Assembly (NCBI GenBank): GCA_001931875.2
Contig: MSJH02000292.1
Span: 1-13,640, forward strand
Direction: 5' to 3'
Length of the DNA: 13,640 bases
Origin: Byssochlamys sp. IMV 00236
Taxonomy: Eukaryota; Ascomycota; Eurotiomycetes; Eurotiales; Thermoascaceae
Each line of letters starts with the position of its first letter. Positions within the stretch are counted from its first letter, which is position 1. Of this stretch, positions 1 to 8,461 are shown piece after piece. The notes under the pieces are model-generated. The model ran no database searches and was not told the DNA's origin. It saw nothing but the letters and a program-made list of their open reading frames with translations. Made by a program: the position numbers and the translations under genes.

Positions 1-734
1 CACTGATAAAAAAAATGATAATTTCAGACAACAAATAATAATAAAAGAGAGCCCATCAGAAGCAAAAGGACGAATAAAGAAATGATTAATAAATCAGTTA
101 TTTACATTGATATTAAATACTTACATTATAAATATGAGGATATATAAGAGAAAAAGAAAAGCCAAGATCAGACTATTTAAACAAAGTCTCTAACAACTTT
201 TTATTTTGTATAAAATTTTGACCACACTCATCTTTTCTCAAATATATCAAGCCCACTTTATATATTATTACATGTTGTTTTTTTAAATAATAAAAAAGAT
301 ATAAAGTGCTTAATTGTTATTGATTTTGTAATGTGTGCGAATAATTTCTGAATAAGGTATATATTAAATTTTTTAAATTCCTCTTCTTTTTAAAAATGGG
401 AGGAGTTATTCTCAAAAAGGAAATTCTTGATCATACTGATTTAAGCATTTTCATCGCCATAGGAACGGATTCCTTTACCTTTGATATGTCTGTAACACTC
501 ATAGGCAAGATAACATCCAATAGTCTTTTTTCTCTTGACTCATATATGCACACAGCCCTTGAGTCTGGATGACTCTATGATTTTGAGGTTAAACCGGAGT
601 TCTCTCCTTTCTCTCTTTCTCTGTCTAGCTTTTTCCACTTTAAATAGTACTTATGAACTCTCATTAATTTCCTCCTTCTCTCTCTCTCTCTCTCTTTTTC
701 CCTTGGCTTACCCCTTTTTCTTTTTCCTGAATTT
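1..734. other. Intergenic / upstream region of the MFS transporter gene
   Basis: No intact gene is visible on either strand. The stretch is AT-rich with many stops in all frames. Bases 600-720 are pyrimidine-rich with a CT dinucleotide run near 677-695, ending just before the transporter ATG; such tracts are common in fungal promoters and 5' leaders, so this is probably the leader or core promoter of the transporter (inference). The only coding-like signal is a short minus-strand fragment at 441-524, listed separately. The short open frames at 535-738 (+) and 575-760 (-) are low-complexity readings of the CT tract. Confidence 0.6.
441..524 (-). pseudogene. Possible relic of an amino-acid/auxin-permease-type transporter (short fragment)
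   Basis: Read on the minus strand from 524 to a TAA at 443-441, this gives 27 codons containing YLAYECYRHIKGKGIRSYGD. It resembles the start of the Aa_trans (AVT-type vacuolar amino acid transporter) domain, where a first helix pair and a short loop precede a 'SYGD' motif. A stop lies a few codons upstream in the same frame and no further exons could be found on either side. If real, it is a broken remnant or a single exon of a degraded gene. The assignment rests on remembered motif similarity over fewer than 30 residues and is weak. Confidence 0.25.
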
Positions 735-2823
735 ATGAACAAGAAAAACACATTAACCAAGAGTTATACCAACAGCATCATTGATGATAATTCTTCTTCA
801 ATTCGCTCTTATCCTATTTCTATAGAAGATGAGTCCTATATCCCTGGATCAAGAACGAAAAGCTATCAATCACTTTACTATGATTCATTGGAAGAAGCAC
901 CAGAGTCACCCAAGATAACACCTTTACCTAAACTTCAGTTATTCATCATCAGCATCATCTTATTTAGTGAACCCTTAACATCAACCATTGTGTTTCCTTT
1001 TATATATTTTATGGTAACTAAATTTATAATGTTACATCAACACTCACGATGAAGTTATCTTTAGCTCAAAGATTTCCACCTATCAGATGACGAAAAAGAA
1101 ATTGGAACATATGCAGGATGGATCAGTACGGTCATATCAAGTGATATATGATATACATCCAGCTGACACATTTTTCTAGCCTCCATTTTCTTTGTTGCGC
1201 AGTTCTGCACGGCTATAACGTGGGGAAAGATCTCTGATCGGTACGGACGCAGACCTGTCTTGCTTATAGGAATGTTGGGCAATGCTATATCGGTATGTAT
1301 GTTTGGTTTAAGCAAGAATATCTGGTGGGCAATTGGTTCTCGAGCCTTTTGCGGTGCCATGAATGGAAACGCAGGTGTTGCACGGAGCATGGTCAGTGAG
1401 ATCACTGATCATACGAATAGAGCAGCCGCATTTTCTTTATTTGGTCTGTGCTGGGGAATTGGCATGATTGGTAGGTTCATATTTTGTAAAGAAAGAAAGC
1501 TAATAATGTGTGATAGCCGGTAAGCAGTGATTTTTTCATTAAAGAAATACGTTTTCTCTTATTATTTCTCTTGATGGCTGTAACCTGTAGGTCCTGCATT
1601 AGGTAAGGTTATTTGAATAAGAAAGGGGAATATAAAGATGCTTATTTTGGGTAGGCGGCTTTTTGAATCACCCTGTGGAACACTTTCCTTCCTTATTTGG
1701 ATCCAACGCATTTCTAAAAGAATACCCTTATTCTTTACCATGTTTTGTGTCAACTGCAGGTTCACTTATCGGATTCATAATTGCATATTTGTGTTTAAAA
1801 GAGTCAAACCCGATGATTCTCAAAAAGCAGCAAGACAGTGAACAAGTATCTCTCTTGAAAAGTAATGACACGTTGACAGCAGAAGCAAGCCCCAAACCTG
1901 GTATTCGCCAAATCAGTAAAGCATCACTTCACGTCATATTTGCTTATGCGTAAGCTTTGAAGAGAAATGAAGGTGTGCTATATATATATATATATATATT
2001 GATTCATTTTATTAGATTATTTGCATTTTATTCGCTCATGTTTGACGAGGTACTTCCACTTTATTTCACTGCCCCCAGTTCTGCTGAGGGTCTTGATTTA
2101 TCATCTGCTCAATTTGCCAAAATGCTTACCATCATGGGCATCCTTCAGCTCGTTGTTCAATTCAAGATTTATCCAGGCTTAACACGGCGCTTCGATATAC
2201 TTAAACTTTGTAGATTTTCCTTTTTCATATTTGCGGCCGTTTTCTTCGTCTTTCCCGAACTGACTGTGTGCAAGCGTTGGTGGATGCAACATATGAGCGA
2301 TCCATGGGCGAGTAATACAGCCTTTGAAGTGACATACAACTTCATTCTTGCTTGGCGATTTTTTGGAAACTGTCTTACTTTCACTGGTTTGGGTATCATG
2401 GTATGTGGCACAATGCATATCAGTATGCGCATAGGATTGCATGAGTGATACTTATTATATATCTAGGTGAGTACCTCGGCTGCACCTGAAATAATGGGCA
2501 CAGTCAATGGGTAAGTGCACAAGTCTATTGATAAAATGTATATACACTTAACTCTCGACTACAATAGCTTTTGTCAATCGTGTGTTGCTCTCACAAGAGC
2601 TATAGGTAAGCAAAAAAACAAAAGCGTCCTCTTGTGGCTGACGCATTCTCTATATGTAGCACCAACATTTGGAGGAACAATATGGTCTTATTCACTGAAA
2701 GACGGACACATATATCCATTCGATTATCACTTTATATATTATATCATGACCATCATGACTCTCATCAACTTATTCCACAGTTATTTGATTCCAGCCAGCG
2801 TATCCTTAGGTGGAAGAAAATAA
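735..2823 (+). CDS. Major facilitator superfamily transporter (12-TM type), nine exons
   Basis: Predicted 522-aa membrane transporter, probably a proton-coupled exporter or facilitator; substrate unknown. Exons: 735-1013, 1065-1125, 1180-1470, 1591-1602, 1655-1949, 2016-2400, 2467-2510, 2568-2605, 2660-2823 (TAA); all introns are GT-AG and the sum is 1569 nt. The N-terminus (about 1-70) is a Ser/Tyr-rich cytosolic tail. TM1 follows around residue 72. MFS motif A is intact between TM2 and TM3 (GKISDRYGRRPVL, 129-141), and the TM5 motif C core GPALGG (211-216) is split over a 12-nt microexon. The middle resembles fungal YCR023C/ZIFL-like MFS proteins, with a mid-protein loop after LKESNP and a conserved TRAIAPTFGG stretch near TM11. 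ATG 735 is the first Met in frame after the pyrimidine-rich leader. Intron 5 contains a TA dinucleotide run. Family is secure; subfamily is inference. Confidence 0.9.
1591..1602 (+). other. 12-nt microexon of the MFS gene
   Basis: Twelve bases (GTCCTGCATTAG) lie between a TAG acceptor ending at 1590 and a GTAAGG donor at 1603. Joined to the G ending exon 3 and the GC opening exon 5, they encode Gly-Pro-Ala-Leu-Gly, the core of motif C in TM5. Skipping this exon keeps the frame (12 nt) but deletes the GPAL core. Confidence 0.8.
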
Positions 2824-2844
2824 CAATACGGTGTTTAGGATGCC

Positions 2845-3229
2845 AATTTGCGCGATTTCTAATATTTTACATACTTGTGAATAAAAAAAAGTAATTAGAA
2901 ATACCGATGAGTCTCTAGATAGCCTCTTTATTGTATATTAAGACAAAGGAGAGGAGAACTCATTGTTATAAACAACATCTTTATGCAAACAGGATTAATA
3001 TGTAGCCAATGGAATTAGGCATGTCGCGTTATATAAGAATAACATGTTTGTTGTCAGTTTCTTTGTATTATTCATTCTTATAGATTTATATTAATCTCAC
3101 CAAGTATTTATAAAGTAAATACAACACAAGCTATCAAAGGAATTCAAGTGAATAAGTGTTTTTAAGAACACCACGCATAATTTATGGCGTTTAGATAAAC
3201 TATGCAAAAAGTTTGAAATCGCGCAAATT
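2845..3229. repeat. 15-bp perfect inverted repeat with 355-bp spacer
   Basis: AATTTGCGCGATTTC at 2845-2859 is the exact reverse complement of GAAATCGCGCAAATT at 3215-3229. The arms do not extend further. They lie upstream of the gene at 3412, so a pair of binding sites for a regulator in opposite orientations is possible; chance cannot be excluded. Confidence 0.6.
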
Positions 3230-3232
3230 AGG

Positions 3233-3259
3233 TACTGTGAGCACTGTGAGTACTGTAAA
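3233..3259 (+). repeat. Triple 9-bp direct repeat in a promoter
   Basis: TACTGTGAG, CACTGTGAG and TACTGTAAA follow each other without gaps, starting 3 bp after the right arm of the 15-bp inverted repeat and about 150 bp upstream of ATG 3412. The first 22 bases also form a small GTACT/AGTAC inverted repeat. It could be a regulatory cluster or simple slippage. Confidence 0.5.
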
Positions 3260-3411
3260 CAGCTTATTTCCTTTTTTGGTAAACTGCAAAGGAAAGTGGG
3301 GGTGGATCTAAATAGGGACAACGGGTTGAGACTTTTTTTTCTTTGCACTTCTTTTCATTTCTTTTTTGTCTTTTTAACCTTCAACTTGTTGTGCGTGTCA
3401 TTTATATAAAC

Positions 3412-5745
3412 ATGGCTTCTGATTCACCACGATTATTCAACGCTACGTCACCTTCAAAAAAGTTTGCAACATCACTAAATACTACGGGTACGAAAAAAAA
3501 GAAAGATCAAATAAAATCTATAATTAAAAAAGCACACGATCTAACATTTGTCATAGGCCGCAGTTCACATACTCGGCAACGTATGCTTTCCAGCAAGATC
3601 TCTGCACCCCTTCCTATCAATTTGCCCAGTCTTAAAAGTGAGCATGGCAGCGTTAATGGCAATGGTCATGCTACTGAAGCACCTACGTCTTCTCCTTCTA
3701 TCAGTTGGGAAGCCACACATCCTGATACTCGTGCATGGGCTGCTATTCCAACGCCATCTATCCATCCCACAACTCCTTCTTCTGCTCCTTTCGAAACTGA
3801 TCCAAAGCCAAGTAAGAGATTAAAGAACTATTATGCGTTCGGACTTTTTTAACTTTTTTTTTTTTTTTTGATAGAACAAGACAAACCAATGATAGTAGTA
3901 AAGTCAACATCTTTTTATTCTAAAAGGCATACTTATTGTTAATAGGAAAAACACGCTACGTCCGAGATGGGTCGACTCTCTTGGGATGAAGTAATCACAC
4001 ATTTTTCTATTGTTTTTTTTTTTCATAATAATTCATTCTTGATAATATAGATGGTGAATGAAGACATGGAAGAATTTTCTGTAGATGTGATTGAATTTGA
4101 AGATGGAGCCAAGTTCCCTGTGAATGATGTATCACCAGAGACACGATTCTCTGAAGATTATGATCGTAGCTATCCTCCTCAGCTGAAATCTACCCTTCAA
4201 GAAGAATCACCCAAGAAGTCGACCTACGAGGGCCGTCCATTTGATCGTCGCCAAAGTTCTGGCTCATGGAACCGTCGCCCAAGCAAACCTTCTGCTTACT
4301 CCGTTCTACAAAAGACCAAACTGCCTGATCAAAAGGACGCTATGGTAGCTGCTGTTGAGCGCGCTCAGAGACGTCATGAAGAGCAAGAGGCTGCATTTGA
4401 AGCTGCACGTCAACGTGCTCGACAAAAGGCTGAGTCTCTAGCAACCAAGCCCAAAGAAGAACGAACGCTTATAGATGACGAGAAGGACTGGACAAATTAT
4501 CCAGAAAATATGAGAGCATCCAAATCCATGCCCTCCAGACGATCCAACGGTGACACCTCTTGGAATGAATATGCGATGCGCTTACATCAATCATTTGTGC
4601 ATAAAGAAGAACAAAAGAAAACTGTATCGATTGCTGCTCCTCCTCGTCGTTCCTCTCATGGCATGTCTCCTGAACAAGAGTCTCAAAGACGCAGGTCGTC
4701 TTCTTTTGTTCGTCGTGCTTCATCTCCAGATCACGGTTCACAAGAAAAACCCACTGTCGGATTACAGAGGCGCGGGTCGTCACCCAGTCATCCTGGTGCG
4801 CCTCTGTCTGGTGCTTTCTCTTCTCTTGACAAAAAGATTGAGCCTCAACACGCCTTCACTCATCACTCAATGCATTCAAAGTCAACTATTGAAGATACAA
4901 ACCAGTTCTCGATTCTAGAGGCAGAAGACAAGGAACCTGATCATCGAGATGATTGGCTAGATATGAGCGAGCCAGAGGAAGTGTATGACTGGTCAGAGTT
5001 GGCACCCAAGGCTGAACCGCCATCTATATTTTCCATTGGCAAATCAGGATTACCTCTCTGGTTGGAGAAGCGCGGACCGACCCCACATTGGACATTCAAT
5101 GACCCTATCTTGCCATTCGACGTCAGATACCCTCTCTATTGGACGCTCAATGACTCTGCTTCGTCGTTTGACGCCAGGCATCCTCTTTCTGGTGGCCGTG
5201 GTAGAGGCAAACCAGATACCCGAGCACAGCGACAAGTGCCTGTGGTCACTTCTATCCTGAGAAAGGCTTCCGAGCCTACCTCTGCTGTTACTCCATCTAT
5301 CCTGCCAAAGAAGCCAATGACAGTCACCAATTCCTCTCTTGAGAAGGAGAATCAAGATGATGTCAAGGAAGAGCCACACGAAAGGTCGTATAAAGACAAG
5401 ATCATGGAACTCTTCCAAAAGAGCACAGGCTCGCCTATCCTTCCAAAGAACCTACAAGCCAAGACCAACCTGGGAGGAGGCATTAACTTTATGGCAGTTC
5501 ATGTAAGTTGCGTGTATATTTATAGCGTGTGTTTGTTGTACTTATTTTTCTTATAGACAGAAGAAAAGAAAGATACTCAGCTATCATATCCCTCGTCTCA
5601 TGTTCCTGTCTTGGTCTATAGGTTTCCTGACCAAAAAGGCAAGAAGAACAACTTGACTGGAATCTACTTGATGCCAATCAAATCGACAAGTTCAGTGCAC
5701 CCATTATCAGCAGAGCTCCCTCTACCACGAACAATGACTGCTTAA
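3412..5745 (+). CDS. Large, mostly disordered protein of unknown function (701 aa), five exons
   Basis: I do not recognise this protein. Exons: 3412-3811, 3875-3894, 3946-3990, 4051-5502, 5557-5745; sum 2106 nt. ATG 3412 has a good context (aaacATGGC) and starts a Ser/Thr/Lys-rich sequence. Residues 1-150 are basic then Ser/Pro-rich. Exon 3 into exon 4 gives MGRLSWDEMVNEDMEEF, followed by an acidic segment with VDVIEFEDGAKFPV, the best candidate for a short conserved motif. Residues about 250-285 are Ala/Glu/Arg-rich and probably a helix or coiled coil. Then come RRXS-type basic/Ser stretches (possible phosphosites), a 17-aa tandem repeat at 502-535, an RG-rich patch, and SILRK/SILPK/PILPK motifs near 560-620. 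There is no membrane segment or signal peptide. Composition suggests an RNA- or cytoskeleton-associated scaffold, but this is only inference. The last 60 residues are uncertain because another frame reads more protein-like. Confidence 0.75.
3875..3894 (+). other. 20-nt microexon of the 701-aa protein gene
   Basis: A T-rich tract ending in GATAG (3874) and a GTAGTA donor (3895) bracket 20 bases encoding KQDKPMI with the preceding A. Only this exon joins exon 1 (phase 1) to exon 3 (phase 0) in frame; direct splicing of exon 1 to exon 3 shifts the frame and reaches a TGA after about 14 codons. Confidence 0.65.
5089..5190 (+). repeat. Tandem 51-bp (17-aa) repeat inside the coding region
   Basis: Two adjacent in-frame units, 5089-5139 and 5140-5190, encode WTFNDPILPFDVRYPLY and WTLNDSASSFDARHPLS. 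Nine of 17 residues are identical (W, T, N, D, F, D, R, P, L), while the DNA has diverged, so the duplication is old and the framework residues appear constrained. Confidence 0.8.
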
Positions 5746-5866
5746 CATGGCTATTATTATTACTATTATTATTACTATGTAAATTTTTATACACACATAT
5801 ACACACATGCATATTATTGTAAACGAAAAATACCCTTCAAAAAAAGCGTCTTTTTTATTTTATTTA
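5746..5866. terminator. Short intergenic region between convergent genes
   Basis: Only 121 bp separate the stop of the + strand gene (5745) from the stop of PRP19 on the minus strand (5867). It contains an ATT/ACT trinucleotide run (about 5750-5778), a CA-rich stretch (5791-5808) and A/T runs. The two transcripts must share or overlap their 3' processing signals here; no specific polyadenylation site can be proved. Confidence 0.55.
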
Positions 5867-7698
5867 TTAAGAACTTTGACCATAAAAGCGAACCGTACGG
5901 TCTAAACTGGCACTTATTAAACCTTGAGCAAGAGGCAACCAATGTAAACCGGTGACATCTGAAGTATTATCCGAGAAGGTGGTAACGGGGGATCCGTCTT
6001 TAGCCTTGAACACGCGCACGTCACTACCACCAACAGCAAGGAACTGTCCATAATCGTCAAATGCAAGTGTGTTGACCTTATATCCTTCGTCTAACGTAAA
6101 TGTCTTTGTGTTGCTTAATTTACGAAGATCCCATAGCTTGACCAAATTGTCCTCTGAGGCAGTAGCAATAATGTATCTATAGAAAGGACATTAATATAAA
6201 AAAAAGGGAAAAAGCACAAAAACACTTGCCCGTTTTCTGAAAATGCAAGAGCATTGATTTTGCCAGTATGTTCGCCAAAGTTGGCAGCAATTCTCTGAGA
6301 CTTAACATCCCAGATTTGAACAACAGAATCGTTTGTACCAGCACCGAGAAGATTACCATCTGGATGGAACGAAATACAAGTATAACCAGATTGGTTTTCG
6401 CTGTCAGTGACTTCAGCAATAGCCTTTGCGGTTTCAAAATCGTAAAAGTTCCATTTGCTATCGCTACCAGCACTCACAAAGTAGTCCTTGGAAGGGTGGA
6501 TCGAGAGATCGACAACGTCGCCCTTGTGTGCAGCAATGTTGTGACCAAGCTTGTAAACTAAGAGACATCAAGGTCAATCCTACTTCAAAACACACACATA
6601 TACACGCATACCTTTCTTTTCATCAGGAATCCAAATACGAACATGTTTATCAGCACTAGCACTGAGCAACAAGTCACTTTCTTCTTGACCTCTGAACTTG
6701 ACTGCAGTGACCTTCTTGGTATGACCAGGAAGATTGACAACTACTTTATCTTCACTCTTATTGTATAATTGAACATGTTTGTCATTTCCACCGGTAAGAA
6801 TGAAGTTTCCAGTTGAATCTACATCCATTGCTGTGATGCCAGCTGAACGAGCTGAATGGAGTGAGGGAATGGATGATGTCTGAGCGTATTCCTTGACGGT
6901 CTCTAACGAGGCAAACTCTGTTGGTGGCTTCTTCTTTCCACGACGCATCTCTGACAATCTTTTTTATTGTTTTAATCTCTTTTATATATACACGTTTTTT
7001 TCTTTCTTTCTTACCTTGCGCTCGTTGTGTTCATCTTTTCAATCACTTCATCAGGCAAAGTGGGTTGATCAACATCCATTGATTCTTCTTGACCAGCTGG
7101 AGCTGCAGTTGTTGCTGTTGTTGTACCCAAATGAGCTTGTACATTTGCAAGAGCTCTATATTTAAGTTAATCTACTGCATTCTTTTTTAAGGTTTTCAAT
7201 TACTCTCTAGCGGCATCACGCTCCTTCTTTAAGCGAGCAATGACTCTAGTCGCAGCATCATTTTGATACAATGCATGGGATAATTCTTGACGTACTTGTT
7301 GATACTGCTGCTTTAAAGTGAATGACTCGAGCATCACACTGTCCCATTCGTTTTGAAGTGCAGATAAAAGAGAAGGTACAGAGGCTAACTTAGGAGGACG
7401 AGGTTTGACAGTTTCAGGTGCTAAAGAAGAAGAAAAAAAAAAGGTTAATATTTATTACATTTCCCCTTCATTTGTTTTTCTTACTGGTTTTAACGTCAAT
7501 CAAATCTTCCTCTGTCATTTCTTCATTATTAACAGGATCTCTGCCATGTTCAGAAATGTATTTTTCAATCAATCTCTTTTCAAAGACATGTCCAGATTTA
7601 ATAGATACAACAGGTTGTTCAGGTGCCTCTCCAGAAACTAATGCAAATGTTGAGTTGATGGCTTTTTTAAAAGAGAAAAACTTACTAGCACAAAACAT
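5867..7698 (-). CDS. PRP19: Pre-mRNA-processing factor 19 (U-box E3 ubiquitin ligase, WD40)
   Basis: Core of the Prp19/NineTeen complex, which ubiquitinates spliceosomal proteins and stabilises U5/U6 after U4 release; also linked to DNA repair. Exons (minus): 7698-7686, 7637-7485, 7420-7204, 7155-7015, 6958-6612, 6557-6230, 6176-5867; sum 1509 nt, 502 aa, matching the usual length of about 500. Residues 1-56 form the U-box, opening [16 protein letters not shown] and including [14 protein letters not shown] and DPV. Residues about 60-130 match the tetramerisation coiled-coil region ([19 protein letters not shown], then [10 protein letters not shown]). A variable Thr/Ala linker follows, then a WD40 propeller from about 200 to the end with repeats such as [14 protein letters not shown] and [12 protein letters not shown]. 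The start is fixed by the family N-terminus MFCA. The first coding exon is only 13 nt, and intron 6 has a GC donor. Identification is very secure. Confidence 0.97.
6177..6229 (-). other. PRP19: GC-AG intron in PRP19 (intron 6)
   Basis: On the minus strand the exon ends GAAAACGG and the intron begins GCAAGTG, running 53 nt to CTATAG. Only this junction keeps the frame through the WD repeat (SENG joined to [10 protein letters not shown]). The nearby GT five bases downstream would give the wrong phase. GCAAGT is the typical non-canonical GC donor. Confidence 0.85.
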
Positions 7699-7909
7699 CC
7701 TTGTATATGTGATTTAGAAAAAAAAAGAGAGAAAAGTGTTATTAAAAGCGCGTCCTAATAAAAAAATTGAGGACCCAATGACGTAGCACCTCTTGAAGTG
7801 ACTTTTTATTCTTATTCTTTGATGTGGTGGTCATTAATTACCCTTTTATTTTCTTTAATTCTTTGGCTTTTTCTTCCACTTATTCTCCTTTTATCAAAGT
7901 AAAGTAATC
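7699..7909. promoter_or_regulatory. PRP19 upstream region
   Basis: 211 bp between the PRP19 ATG (minus strand, 7698) and the ATG of the decayed + strand gene at 7910. It must carry the PRP19 promoter. On the + strand the last 90 bp are T/C-rich, as in active fungal leaders, suggesting the decayed gene once had its own promoter. No specific box could be assigned. Confidence 0.45.
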
Positions 7910-8461
7910 ATGCCTGAGAGCTTAGTTTTAGAACAATACACACCCTTTCCTAGGGGAACTACTGTTGATATTGACTCTTGGTAAAATATCATTGAAAACT
8001 CACCTGCCTATCATGCAGTATGTTGGATGTATAAGAACAAGACGGATGGTGATATGTCTACTTTAAACGAAGAAGGTCAACTCTATGCCAAAGCGCGTAA
8101 CAAGAAGAAGCACCATTTGGAAAATGAAGTTCATATACCATCAATCTGGATTCTATAAGAGTCGTGCTAGTGTACAGACAGAAGATGAATAATCTAAAAG
8201 CCGGCCAATTCAGAAATCAAGCAAGAAGCAGCTAATCAGGTCACTGTTAAGCTTCATGATGAGCATAATCATCTTGTCGGTAGCCTTGATGATATCTCTT
8301 TTTTGCCTTTATCCGATAATACGAAGGAAGCTATATTGCAAAAGTTATGTGAAGGCTATGATAGAAGAGGCATAAGAGCTGTAATTCAACGTCATTTTAA
8401 TGAAAGGATAAGATGTCTTTTTCCTGAAGCTGCTTGTTCTTCAACACATTCAGCCATTTAA
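7910..8461 (+). pseudogene. Decayed transposase-like or DNA-binding-domain gene fragment
   Basis: From ATG 7910 the frame reads MPESLVLEQYTPFPRGTTVD, hits TAA at 7982-7984 (after SW, followed by NIIENSPAYHAVCWMYKNK), then runs to TAA 8156. A +1 frame (8145-8189: SGFYKSRASVQTEDE) takes over, and from about 8197 the original frame resumes through HDEHNHLVGSLDDISFLPLS to TAA 8459-8461. So one nonsense codon and two compensating shifts interrupt roughly 183 codons of coding sequence. The HNH-x3-GSLDD-x3-LPLS pattern, a Cys upstream and a basic middle resemble the N-terminal zinc-finger/DNA-binding part of MULE/FAR1-type transposase-derived proteins abundant in Mucoromycota; this match is from memory and moderate. 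Splicing does not rescue it: removing the 38-nt GT-AG stretch at the first stop leads to another stop within five codons. Confidence 0.6.

Larger units (their letters stand above)
2824..3411 (+). promoter_or_regulatory. Intergenic region: transporter 3' end and promoter of the 701-aa protein gene
   Basis: 588 bp without a credible gene. It should hold the transporter terminator and the promoter of the downstream gene. Visible structure: a perfect 15-bp inverted repeat (2845-2859 and 3215-3229) with a GCGCG core that stands out in AT-rich DNA, and a triple 9-bp repeat immediately after it (3233-3259). The 83-codon open frame on the minus strand here (3097-3348) has no recognisable composition or motif and is treated as noise. 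Confidence 0.5.

Noticed and set aside
1979..2000. TA microsatellite as a possible regulatory element
   Set aside because: It sits within a 66-nt intron of the transporter gene and is simple sequence; nothing suggests function.
3343..3411. N-terminal extension of the 701-aa protein upstream of ATG 3412
   Set aside because: The extension does not start with ATG, is Phe/Leu-rich low-complexity DNA, and looks like leader sequence; ATG 3412 has a good context.
6223..6224. Canonical GT donor just downstream of the GC donor in PRP19 intron 6
   Set aside because: It gives the wrong phase and destroys the WD repeat sequence in the next exon.
7981..8018. A GT...AG stretch of 38 nt that might splice out the first stop of the decayed gene at 7910
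   Set aside because: It is shorter than any other intron here, and joining the flanks gives a new stop within five codons, while reading straight through stays protein-like.
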